A stretch of 64,000 nucleotides of DNA from Actinomycetospora lemnae (GTDB lineage Bacteria; Actinomycetota; Actinomycetes; Mycobacteriales; Pseudonocardiaceae). Shown here piece after piece: positions 15,206 to 22,846 of the stretch (position 1 is the first letter of the stretch; each line of letters starts with the position of its first letter). Under the pieces are notes generated by a model. It did no database searches and was not told the origin of the DNA. It was given only the letters and a program-made list of their open reading frames with translations. The stretch spans positions 248,001-312,000 of the forward strand of contig NZ_JAQZAO010000003.1 in the NCBI RefSeq assembly GCF_028737315.1, written 5' to 3'. The position numbers and the translations under genes were made by a program.

Positions 15206-16402
15206 ATGAGCACAGCAGCGCAGCGCATGCAGGTCCTGGTCGTGGGTGCCGGGTACGCGGGGGCCACGGCCGCCGTGCGCCTGGCCGGACGGGCGGCGGG
15301 GCGGGTGGACGTCACCGTCGTGAACCCACGGCCCGGCTTCGTCAACCGCCTCCGCCTGCACCACGTCGCGGTCGGGCAGCGGGTCCCCGCGCCGACCCTG
15401 TCCACGATGCTGGGGACGGGCGTCCGGTTCGTCGAGGGCCAGGTCACCGACCTCGGCCTCGACACCGGCCGGGCGGTCGTCGCCGGTCCCGGTGGGCCCC
15501 GCACCGTCCCGTTCGACCGGCTCGTCCTCGCCACGGGCAGCACCACGGAGGTGCCGGTGCCCGGCGGCGAGCACGCGCACGCCGTGGGCGACATCGGCGC
15601 CGCCCGGCGTCTGCGGCAGGCGCTGGACGGGGTCGGCGCCGGGTCGGACGTCGCCGTCGTCGGGGGCGGGTTCACCGGGCTCGAGACGGTCGCCGAGCTG
15701 GCCGAGAGCCGCCCGGACCTGCGGGTCCGGCTGGTGACCACCGGGGAGGTCGGCGCGTGGTTCACCCCGCACGGCGCCGAGCACGTCCGGCGCACCCTGG
15801 GGACGCTGGGCGTGGAGGCCGTCGGCGGGAGGAGGGTGACGGCCGTGGAACCCGACCGCGTGCTCCTCGACGACGGCGACGCGCTGCCCGCGGCGCTCAC
15901 GGTCTGGTGCGGCGGGTTCTCCGCCCCGTCGCTGGCCTGGAACGCCGGGCTCGGCGTCGACGAGCGCGGCGCCGTGCTCACCGACACGCGGCTGCGCGCG
16001 CTCACCCACCACCACGTGCTCGCGGTCGGCGACGCCGGGCACGCCCCTGCGCCGGGCGGCGGCCGCTACAGCATGTCCTGCCAGTACGCGTTCCCGTCGG
16101 CCGCGCACGCGGCGGACCTCCTGGTGGCCGAGGCGCTCGGCACCCCCGACGCCCGCCCCCTCGACCTCGGCTTCACCGCCCGCGTGGTCAGCCTGGGCCG
16201 CCGCCACGCCGTGCTGCAGCCCACCGACCGCCGGGACACCGCGCGGGGCCGGGCGGTCACCGGGCGGACGGCCCTGGCCACGAAGTGGTTCCAGACCCGG
16301 GGCACCGTGGCCGCGATCGGCGTCGAGCGCCGGTTCCCCGGCGCCGTGCGGTGGCCGCACGCCGCGGCCACGCGTCCGGTTCCGGCAGGGTCGGCCGCGT
16401 GA
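15206..16402 (+). CDS. FAD-dependent NAD(P)H:quinone oxidoreductase-like protein (ECF41 partner)
   Basis: A 398-residue two-dinucleotide-binding-domain flavoprotein. The FAD motif is VLVVGAGYAGATAAVRLAGR near the N-terminus, the NAD(P)H motif is VAVVGGGFTGLETVAELAES around 147-166, and the second FAD contact is HVLAVGDAGHAPAP near 275. It resembles NDH-2-like pyridine nucleotide-disulphide oxidoreductases without redox cysteines. ECF41 sigma genes usually neighbour a carboxymuconolactone decarboxylase, an oxidoreductase or an epimerase; this is the oxidoreductase type. The stop overlaps the sigma start by 4 nt (GTGA), so they are translationally coupled. The start is ATG 15206, 9 nt after the promoter -10. 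Confidence 0.88.
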   Translation: MSTAAQRMQVLVVGAGYAGATAAVRLAGRAAGRVDVTVVNPRPGFVNRLRLHHVAVGQRVPAPTLSTMLGTGVRFVEGQVTDLGLDTGRAVVAGPGGPRTVPFDRLVLATGSTTEVPVPGGEHAHAVGDIGAARRLRQALDGVGAGSDVAVVGGGFTGLETVAELAESRPDLRVRLVTTGEVGAWFTPHGAEHVRRTLGTLGVEAVGGRRVTAVEPDRVLLDDGDALPAALTVWCGGFSAPSLAWNAGLGVDERGAVLTDTRLRALTHHHVLAVGDAGHAPAPGGGRYSMSCQYAFPSAAHAADLLVAEALGTPDARPLDLGFTARVVSLGRRHAVLQPTDRRDTARGRAVTGRTALATKWFQTRGTVAAIGVERRFPGAVRWPHAAATRPVPAGSAA

Positions 16403-17334
16403 CCCGCACCGAGGAGTTCACCGCGCACCGGTCGCTGCTGTTCGCGATCGCCTACCGCATCCTCGGCAGCGTCGCGGAGGCGGAGGACGCGGTGCAGGAG
16501 ACCTGGCTGCGCTACGAGTCGTCGACGACCGAGCCGGTGTCGGTGAAGTCGTTCCTCTCGGCGGTGGTCACGCGCGTCGCGATCGACGTGCTGCGCTCGG
16601 CGCGGGTGCGACGGGAGGCCTACGTCGGGCCGTGGTTCCCGGAGCCCCTGCTCGACGACCCGTACGAGGACCCGGAGCGCTCGGCGGAGCTCGCGGACTC
16701 GGTGTCGATGGCGGCGCTGCTGCTCCTCGAGCGCCTCACCCCGACCGAGCGCGCGGTGTTCGTGCTGCGGGAGGTGTTCGGGTTCGGCTTCCCGGAGATC
16801 GCGCGGGCGGTCGGGCGCTCGGAGGAGGCGTGCCGGCAGCTCGCGGTGCGCGCCCGCCGGCACATGGAGGAGGGGCGCCCGCGGTTCGAGGCCGACCGTC
16901 GCGAGCGCGAGGAGCTCGCCGCCCGCTTCGTCGACGCGCTGCGCGAGGGCGACCTCGACGGGCTCACCGAGCTCCTCGCCGCCGACGTGTCGGCGGTCGC
17001 CGACGGCGGCGGCAAGGGTCCGGCCTTCGCCCGCCCGGTCGCCGGTCCCACCCGGGTCGCGCGGCTCCTCGCCGGCTTCGCGACGCTCATGGACGGGGTG
17101 GCCGAGGTGGCGTCGCAGCAGGTCAACGACCAGCCCGGCGTCGTCGTGCGCGACCGCGACGGCCTCCTCGTCGCGGTGCTCGCCCTCGACGTCTCCGACG
17201 GGCGCATCCAGACGATCCGCACGGTGGTCAATCCCGACAAGCTCCGCCACCTGGGGCCCGTCGCGGACGCCTGGCGGCTGCGCGAGGAGGCCATCGCCCG
17301 GCGGCGGCCGCCGGGGGACGACGCCGCGCGGTGA
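16399..17334 (+). CDS. ECF41 family RNA polymerase sigma factor with SnoaL-like C-terminal domain
   Basis: A 311-residue ECF sigma. Region 2 is HRSLLFAIAYRILGSVAEAE followed by DAVQETWLRY; region 4 is LTPTERAVFVLREVFGFGFP and EIARAVGRSEEACRQLAVRA. After about residue 175 comes a SnoaL_2/NTF2-like domain with FVDALREGDLDGLTELLAAD, the ECF41 hallmark ADGGGKG and the terminal VVNPDKLRHLG (N-P-D-K-L). Family knowledge: the fused domain both inhibits and assists the sigma factor, and no separate anti-sigma exists. It lies downstream of its oxidoreductase target and the promoter at 15170. Stimulus is unknown for the family. Confidence 0.93.
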   Translation: MTRTEEFTAHRSLLFAIAYRILGSVAEAEDAVQETWLRYESSTTEPVSVKSFLSAVVTRVAIDVLRSARVRREAYVGPWFPEPLLDDPYEDPERSAELADSVSMAALLLLERLTPTERAVFVLREVFGFGFPEIARAVGRSEEACRQLAVRARRHMEEGRPRFEADRREREELAARFVDALREGDLDGLTELLAADVSAVADGGGKGPAFARPVAGPTRVARLLAGFATLMDGVAEVASQQVNDQPGVVVRDRDGLLVAVLALDVSDGRIQTIRTVVNPDKLRHLGPVADAWRLREEAIARRRPPGDDAAR

Positions 17335-17435
17335 CGTCCCGGTCCGACGGCGCAGCGTGAGGTCGTCGGACGTGGTCGGCGTCCGCGTGGTCCCAGGGCA
17401 GGATGGTGTCGTTCACCGACGACCGGGGAGGTGCG

Positions 17436-18932
17436 GTGGCGACCATCAGGGACAGCGCCGTGGCGACGTCGGCGGGCCGGGCGCCCGCGCGCCTCTTCGA
17501 CGCCGACGCCGACGACGCGTTCGACCGGCTCGCCCGCCTGGCCACCTCGCTCACCGGCGTGGCGCTCGGGGCCGTGTGGCTCGTCAGCGACGATCGCGCC
17601 TTCCTGCGCAGCGCGGCCGGGCCCGGGACCGCGACGCCCGCGGCGCGGGACGCCCGGCAGCGGGGGACGCCGGTCGAGCGGTCGCTGTGCTCCGTCGTGC
17701 TCGGGCAGGACGCGGCCGCGTGGGTCGAGGAGGCCGGCGACGAGCCGCACGCCCGCGGCTGGGTGGAGACCACCTTCACCGACGTCCGCGCCTTCGCCGG
17801 CGTCCCCGTGCGCGACCCGGAGGGCGCGGCGATCGGGGTGCTGTGCGCGGTCGACGCCGACCGCCACTCCTGGTCCGACCACGACCGCGACGTCCTGACC
17901 ACCCTCGCCCAGGCCGCGACCGGCGAGGTCGCCCTGCGCTCGGCGCTGGCCCGGTCGCGGGCCGAGGGGTCGGCGGCCGCGCGCCGCGCCGCGGCGTCGG
18001 ACCACGCCGCCGCGGAGGCCGGCCGGCAGGCCCGCGAGGCCGGGGTCCAGGCCCGGGAGGCGGACGCCGCCGTCGTCCGCTACCGCGAGCAGGCCCGCTC
18101 GGCGGGGATACAGGCCGCGACGTCCGACCAGCTCGCCGCCGATGCGCAGCGGCTGGCGAAGCTCGCCGAGGAGCACGCCGCGGAGGCCGACGAGTTCGCC
18201 GCGACCCTGCGCCAGAGCCTCCTGCCGGCGCGCCTGCCCGCCTTCCCCGGCGTCGAGGTCGCCGCCCGCCACCGGCCCGGCACCGGCGCCTCGGTGCTCG
18301 GCGACTTCTACGACCTGTTCCCCACGCCCGACGGCTGGGGCGCGGTCGTCGGTGACGTCTGCGGCAAGGGCCCCCACGCGGCCCGGACCACGGCGCTGGC
18401 GCGATCGACGGTGCGCGCGCTCGGGCACACCGACGAGGACCCGGCCGCCGTCCTCGCGGCCCTGCACGGGGTGCTGCACGTGTGGTTCGACCAGCGCCCG
18501 AGCTTCGTCACCGCCGTCTACGCGGGCATGGCGCCGCGGACGGAGGCCGAGGGGCTCGCGATCGGCGTCGCGAGCGCCGGGCACCCGCCGGCGGTCCTGC
18601 AGCGCCGGGACGGCACCGTCGTCGCCCTCGAGGGCGGGGGCCGCGCGCTGGGCATCCGCGAGGAGCCGCGGGTCGCCCTGGAGCGCGTGGCCCTGGACGT
18701 CGGCGACCGACTGATCCTCGTCACCGACGGCGTCACCGAGGCCCGTCCGGCCGGTGGTGGCGAGCTGGAGCTCGAGGGCCTGCTGGCGGTCGTCGAGGGC
18801 CTCGACCCGGCGGGGAGCGCCGACGTCACCGCCGACGGCGTGCTCGCGGCCGTCGACGCCCACGCCGACGGCGCGGCGCTCGACGACACCGCGCTGCTGG
18901 TCATCCGGGCGGGACGGCGTCCCGGGGGGTGA
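17436..18932 (+). CDS. GAF - coiled coil - PP2C (SpoIIE/RsbU) phosphatase
   Basis: A 498-residue soluble signalling phosphatase. The N-terminal GAF domain (about 25-170) has FDRLARLATSLTGVALGAVW and FAGVPVRDPEGAAIGVLCAV. A long Ala/Glu/Arg coiled coil (about 175-260) has three near-repeats of AEAGRQAREAG-type helix. The PP2C domain (about 260-495) has FAATLRQSLLPARLPAFPGV, GDFYDLFP, VVGDVCGKG and LILVTDGVTEARP, with the acidic metal ligands kept; SPOIIE phosphatases of this GDVCGKG type dephosphorylate STAS proteins. GTG 17436 was chosen for its GGGGAGG at 17425-17431; an ATG at 17403 has none. The RsbW-like kinase gene begins 70 nt downstream, suggesting functional pairing. Confidence 0.9.
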   Translation: MATIRDSAVATSAGRAPARLFDADADDAFDRLARLATSLTGVALGAVWLVSDDRAFLRSAAGPGTATPAARDARQRGTPVERSLCSVVLGQDAAAWVEEAGDEPHARGWVETTFTDVRAFAGVPVRDPEGAAIGVLCAVDADRHSWSDHDRDVLTTLAQAATGEVALRSALARSRAEGSAAARRAAASDHAAAEAGRQAREAGVQAREADAAVVRYREQARSAGIQAATSDQLAADAQRLAKLAEEHAAEADEFAATLRQSLLPARLPAFPGVEVAARHRPGTGASVLGDFYDLFPTPDGWGAVVGDVCGKGPHAARTTALARSTVRALGHTDEDPAAVLAALHGVLHVWFDQRPSFVTAVYAGMAPRTEAEGLAIGVASAGHPPAVLQRRDGTVVALEGGGRALGIREEPRVALERVALDVGDRLILVTDGVTEARPAGGGELELEGLLAVVEGLDPAGSADVTADGVLAAVDAHADGAALDDTALLVIRAGRRPGG

Positions 18933-19002
18933 TGCGTCCGACCGGTCGAGGGAGGCTGCACCGGGTTGAGGAGGGCGGTGCCGGGGCAATCCCACCGCCG
19001 CG

Positions 19003-19452
19003 ATGACGACACCAGACGCCGCCGGTGACGACGACACCGCCTGGCCCGAACCCCTGCGGGTCAGCGTGCCCGCGCGCGCGGACCACGTGCGGACGCTGCG
19101 CCACCGGCTGTCGGCGTGGCTCGGCGAGGACCACCTGGACGCCGACCTCGTCGAGGACCTCGTCATGGCGACGTCCGAGGCGCTCGAGAACTGCTGCGAC
19201 CACGCCTTCGTGTCGGCGTCGTCGGTCGGCACGATGACGCTCACCGCGCGGGCCGTCGACGACGCGCTGGTCATCACCGTCGGCGACGACGGGATCTGGC
19301 AGGCGCCCGGGCGGGAGACCACCGGCCGCGGACGCGGGCTGGCGATGATGCGTCAGCTCGTCGACGACGTGGCCGTCGAGTCGGGGCCGGGCGGCACGGA
19401 GCTCGCCCTCACCCGGTACCTGCACCACGCCACGGGTCGACCGCAGCACTGA
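19003..19452 (+). CDS. RsbW-like anti-sigma factor kinase (HATPase)
   Basis: A 149-residue single HATPase_c domain. The N box is LVMATSEALENCCDHAF (E-A-x-x-N variant with the catalytic Glu and Asn), and the G boxes are VGDDGIWQAPGRETTGRGRG and LAMMRQLVDDVAVESGPGGT, the GHKL ATP lid. Such kinases phosphorylate an STAS anti-anti-sigma protein or bind a sigma factor. It follows the GAF-PP2C gene by 70 nt on the same strand, so the pair probably acts in one partner-switching pathway; the STAS partner is not adjacent, but candidates are encoded at 44461 and within the fusion at 1120. Its stop codon is inside the terminator hairpin at 19450. Confidence 0.85.
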   Translation: MTTPDAAGDDDTAWPEPLRVSVPARADHVRTLRHRLSAWLGEDHLDADLVEDLVMATSEALENCCDHAFVSASSVGTMTLTARAVDDALVITVGDDGIWQAPGRETTGRGRGLAMMRQLVDDVAVESGPGGTELALTRYLHHATGRPQH

Positions 19453-19483
19453 CGGGGCGGGTCGAGGAGGCCGCGCCCCGTCA
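19450..19483. terminator. Bidirectional hairpin terminator between convergent genes
   Basis: TGACGGGGCG (19450-19459) pairs perfectly with CGCCCCGTCA (19474-19483) over 10 bp, mostly G:C, with a 14-nt loop. It contains the stop codon of the kinase gene and lies 22 nt beyond the end of the secreted-protein gene. No U tract is visible, as is common for actinobacterial terminators. Confidence 0.55.
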
Positions 19484-19504
19484 GCCGGCGATCGGGCGTC
19501 GGTG

Positions 19505-19804
19505 CTAGAGGACGTCGATCGACACCGAGTTGCCGCTGAGGTTGTCGTTCAGGATCTCGTTGCAGGAGATGTTCAGGATGTTGGCGCCGCCGACCGGGGC
19601 CTGCGCGAGGGCGTTGCCGAGGAACGAGTCGCCGCTGATGCCGCCGTTCGCCTCGGCCGAGCCGCCGGTGACGTTGCAGTCTCCGCTGGACTCGCGCTCG
19701 TGGTGCTCGTGCTCGTCGTGGCACTCGGTGGCCGACGCGAGCGGGGCGGCGGCGAGCAGGCTCGCGGCGACGCCGACCGTGACCACACCCAGCTTTTTGA
19801 TCAA
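19505..19804 (-). CDS. Small secreted Gly/Asn-rich protein
   Basis: A 99-residue protein with a signal peptide: a KK-containing N-terminus, hydrophobic VVTVGVAASLLAAAPL and an Ala-Ser-Ala-like cleavage site before ECHDEHEHHE. The mature part is small: a His/Glu stretch of about 12 residues that could bind metal, four or so Cys and Gly/Asn/Ser-rich repeats such as GNALAQAPVGG and SCNEILNDNLSGNSV, reminiscent of chaplin or rodlin-like surface proteins of actinobacteria, but no chaplin motif was established. TTG at 19804 is chosen because GAGGAG sits 9 nt upstream; a longer frame exists but lacks a signal peptide at its start. A strongly structured leader precedes it. Confidence 0.7.
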   Translation of the reverse strand: MIKKLGVVTVGVAASLLAAAPLASATECHDEHEHHERESSGDCNVTGGSAEANGGISGDSFLGNALAQAPVGGANILNISCNEILNDNLSGNSVSIDVL

Positions 19805-19840
19805 CGTGTGTACTCCTCGGAGAGCATGTCGGGGGAGCGC

Positions 19841-19946
19841 GGTCACGCGGCCGGGCAGGCGGCCCGGTCGGTGACCACGACCTCCCAACGACCACTCCGA
19901 GGAGTGGTGACGCCTCGGGACACCGTCACGCTGACGAGTGACGGTG
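19841..19946 (-). promoter_or_regulatory. Structured leader region upstream of the secreted-protein gene
   Basis: Three independent perfect stems occur in about 100 nt. A nested one pairs GGTCAC (19841-19846) with GTGACC (19871-19876) and CCGGGC (19851-19856) with GCCCGG (19862-19867). The second is ACCACTCC/GGAGTGGT (19891-19908, 2-nt spacer). The third is CACCGTCAC/GTGACGGTG (19921-19946, 8-nt loop). Together they form either a regulated 5' leader or clustered operator sites. No known riboswitch core was recognised. Confidence 0.45.
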
Positions 19947-20055
19947 GGTAGCGAGATGCGGCCGACGGTCGCCCAGCGTGTCCCTCGGTCGGCCGGATCG
20001 TGACACCCGGACGGCGCACGCCCGCGGGCATCGGATCGCCCCGTCGGCGCAGGGA

Positions 20056-21279
20056 TCACGCAGAGCGCACGCGCAGCACCGACCCGACCGCGCCCACCGC
20101 GACCATGACGATGACGAGCCCGAACAGCACGACCGCCACCGGCGCCAGACCCCACACGTCGACGGCCACCCCGGCGACCATGCTCGTGACGGCGGCGGCG
20201 AGGTAGCAGAACAGGTAGACCGCGCTGAGGGTGCCGGCGTGCGCGCCGTCCGGGCTGCGCTCGAGCAGGACCCGCATGGCCCCGGCGAACGCGACGCCGA
20301 AGCCCGCCCCGGCGACGACGGCCGCGGCGAGGTACGCGGCGAAGCTCCCGACGGCGATCGCCCCGACGAACCCGGCGACGCCCACCACCAGGCCCGCCGC
20401 CCCACCCGCGAGCGCCCGGGTGGCGCGCAGCCGGTTCGCGGTCAGGCCCGCGACCGGCCCGGCGAGGTGGTAGACGGCGACGGTGAGCGCCCCGCTGAAC
20501 AGGTCGCCCCGCCCGAGCACCGAGACCGCCAGCGACGGGGACAGGGCCTGGGTGAAGCCGCCCAGGACGTAGGTCGCGGCGACCAGCAGGCAGACCAGCC
20601 CGAACACCGGGCGCGCGCTCGTCGGGACCCGGACCACCGGCCGCAGCGACCGCACGGCCGCGGCCCCGCTCCCGCGCGTCACCGTCTCCGGCAGGAGCAC
20701 CACGGCGATCGCCGCGAGCGTGAGCAGCGCGGCGACGACCACGAACGACCAGACCGGCGCCCCGCCCGGCGCGAGCTGCACCGCGGCGCCGGAGGCGAGT
20801 GCGCCGATCGCGATGCCCCCGGGCGGTGCACCGCTGGTCACCGCGCCGGCCAGCCCCGGCCGCGACGGCGGCGTCAGGTCCACGACGAACGCGCCGAGGG
20901 CGGACAGCGCGAGCCCGACCGAGAGCCCTTGGACCGCCCGCCCGACGATCAGCGGCGCCGCCGAGTCGACGGTGGCGAGCACGAGGCACGCGACCGCGCC
21001 GACCAGCAGGGCCGGCACGCCGACCCACCGCCGGCCGAGGTGGTCGGACAGGCTGCCGCAGCACAGCAGCGCCGCGAGCAGCGGGAGGATGTAGATCGCG
21101 AAGGCGCCGGTGAGCGCGACCGTCGAGACGCCGTACGTCTGCTGGTAGACGACGTAGAGCGGCGCGGGGACGCCGGCCGCCGCGCAGGCGACGACGAAGG
21201 CGAGGGACGCCGTCGTGAAGGTCGCCAGCGGGCGGGCACCGCTGCGGGGCCGGGTCCGGAGCCGCAGCACCGGGGGCAC
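20056..21279 (-). CDS. MFS transporter, drug-exporter-like
   Basis: A 407-residue protein with 12 predicted membrane segments. The first cytoplasmic loop has GSLSDHLGRRWVGVPALLVG, matching the MFS motif A (G-x-x-x-D-R-x-G-R-R). TM2 follows GVSTVALTGAFAIYILPLLA, and the middle has APPGGIAIGALASGAAVQLA. It looks like a 12-TM exporter of the DHA1 type; the cargo is unknown. GTG at 21279 is the first start in frame and gives the N-terminal TM. It is transcribed toward the secreted-protein gene, with a 251-nt gap that holds the structured leader, and is divergent from the NADH dehydrogenase gene. Confidence 0.87.
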   Translation of the reverse strand: MPPVLRLRTRPRSGARPLATFTTASLAFVVACAAAGVPAPLYVVYQQTYGVSTVALTGAFAIYILPLLAALLCCGSLSDHLGRRWVGVPALLVGAVACLVLATVDSAAPLIVGRAVQGLSVGLALSALGAFVVDLTPPSRPGLAGAVTSGAPPGGIAIGALASGAAVQLAPGGAPVWSFVVVAALLTLAAIAVVLLPETVTRGSGAAAVRSLRPVVRVPTSARPVFGLVCLLVAATYVLGGFTQALSPSLAVSVLGRGDLFSGALTVAVYHLAGPVAGLTANRLRATRALAGGAAGLVVGVAGFVGAIAVGSFAAYLAAAVVAGAGFGVAFAGAMRVLLERSPDGAHAGTLSAVYLFCYLAAAVTSMVAGVAVDVWGLAPVAVVLFGLVIVMVAVGAVGSVLRVRSA

Positions 21280-21370
21280 TCAGGCCGACCGGGCGTCGAG
21301 GAGCACGTCCTCCAGCGTAGGCGGCGATCACGCGGTTTCGCGGCGGGAGCCGAGGGGGACGCCTGCCGCC

Positions 21371-22774
21371 ATGACGCGAGGGGACGAGGCGGTCTCGGCG
21401 GGTGGAGCAGGCCGACCGGGGGAGCGGACCGACGGACGGCCCCGGGTGGTCGTCGTGGGCGGCGGGTTCGCCGGCTACAACGCCGTCAAGGCGCTGGCCC
21501 GCACGGTGGGCGACAGCGCGGAGGTCATTCTGGTCAGCCCGACCAACTACTTCCTCTACCTGCCGCTGTTGCCCGAGGTCGCGAGCGGTGTCGTCGAGCC
21601 CCGGCGGATCTCCGTGTCGCTGGCCGACACCCTGCCGCGCGGGGTGGCGCACGCCCAGGGGGAGGTCGACGACGTCGACCTCGACGCGCGGACCGTGCGG
21701 TGGATGGACCCCGAGGGCCGGCACCACACCACGGGGTACGACCGCCTCGTGCTCGCGGTCGGCAGTGTGCACAAGCTCATGCCGATCCCCGGGCTCAGCC
21801 GCTACGCACACGGCTTCCGCGGCATCCCCGAGGCGCTCTACCTGCGCGACCACCTCATCCGGCAGATCGACCTGGCGGCGGGTGCCGACGACCCGGAGGA
21901 GCGCCGCGCCCGCTGCACGTTCGTCGTGGTCGGCGCGGGCTACACGGGCACGGAGGTCGCGGCCCAGGGCGTGCTGTTCACCCGCGACCTCGCGCGCTCG
22001 CGCGGGCTCGCCGCGGACGAGGTGCGCTGGCTGCTCGTCACGCGGGGGGAGGTCCTCTCCGGCCTCGACCCCCACCTCGGGCGCACCGCCGACCGCGTCC
22101 TGCGCGACCGGGGCGTCGAGGTGCGCACCGGCGAGACGGTGGAGGAGGTGACCGAGGACGGCGTGCGGCTGCGCAGCGGCGAGCAGGTGCCGACCCGCAC
22201 CCTCGCCTGGTGCGTGGGCGTCCGCCCCGATCCGCTCATCGAGGGCGTCGGCCTGGAGCTCGCCGAGGGGCGGCTGGTCGTCGACCGGACCCTCCAGGTG
22301 CCCGGGCACCCCGACGTCTTCGCCTGCGGTGACGCGTCCGCGGTCCCCGACCCCGGGCGCCCCGGCAAGTACACCGCGATGACGGCCCAGCACGCCGAGC
22401 GCCAGGGCAAGCTCGCCGGCCGCAACGTCGCCGCGTCGCTGCGGGGTGGCCGGTGCCGCCCGTACCAGCACCGCGACCTCGGGTTCGTCGTCGACCTCGG
22501 CGGCACCGACGCCGCCGCCAACCCCCTGCACCTGCGCCTCGCCGGCCTCCCCGCCAAGACGGTGGCCCGCGGCTACCACCTGCTCTCGATGCCCGGCAAC
22601 CGGCTGCGCACCGCCGCCGACTGGCTGCTCGACGCCGTCCTCCCGCGCCAGTCGACGCAGCTGGGCCTGGTCCGCTCGGTGTCGGTGCCGCTTGACTCGT
22701 CGTCACCCGAGGTGCCCCACCACCCGCAGATGGCCTTCCCGCCCGAGCGCGCGTCGGGCGACGTGGGGCGCTGA
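21371..22774 (+). CDS. ndh: Type II NADH dehydrogenase (NDH-2)
   Basis: A 467-residue flavoprotein. FAD-binding VVVVGGGFAGYNAVKALART is followed by the NDH-2 hallmark SPTNYFLYLPLLPEVASGVV; the NADH motif is FVVVGAGYTGTEVAAQGVLF; HPDVFACGDASAVPDPGRPG and YTAMTAQHAERQGKLAGRNV form the FAD-quinone region. NDH-2 transfers electrons from NADH to menaquinone at the inner face of the membrane without proton pumping; its C-terminal amphipathic part (AGLPAKTVARGYHLLSMPGN) is consistent with membrane contact. ATG 21371 starts the protein 40 residues before the Rossmann fold. No gene of the same pathway is adjacent. Confidence 0.9.
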   Translation: MTRGDEAVSAGGAGRPGERTDGRPRVVVVGGGFAGYNAVKALARTVGDSAEVILVSPTNYFLYLPLLPEVASGVVEPRRISVSLADTLPRGVAHAQGEVDDVDLDARTVRWMDPEGRHHTTGYDRLVLAVGSVHKLMPIPGLSRYAHGFRGIPEALYLRDHLIRQIDLAAGADDPEERRARCTFVVVGAGYTGTEVAAQGVLFTRDLARSRGLAADEVRWLLVTRGEVLSGLDPHLGRTADRVLRDRGVEVRTGETVEEVTEDGVRLRSGEQVPTRTLAWCVGVRPDPLIEGVGLELAEGRLVVDRTLQVPGHPDVFACGDASAVPDPGRPGKYTAMTAQHAERQGKLAGRNVAASLRGGRCRPYQHRDLGFVVDLGGTDAAANPLHLRLAGLPAKTVARGYHLLSMPGNRLRTAADWLLDAVLPRQSTQLGLVRSVSVPLDSSSPEVPHHPQMAFPPERASGDVGR

Positions 22775-22846
22775 CACGGCTTTCCCGGCCCGGCCCCGGC
22801 GCCCTACCGTGTGACCGTCGTCACCCATGGACCCGGGGGAGGTGCC

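Noticed and set aside
19505..19804. Assignment of the secreted protein as a true chaplin
   Set aside because: Length and signal peptide fit, but the conserved chaplin core was not found; only a general resemblance remains.
19805..19955. Known riboswitch (for example c-di-AMP type) before the secreted-protein gene
   Set aside because: Stems are present but none of the conserved core sequences of the riboswitch classes I know are visible.
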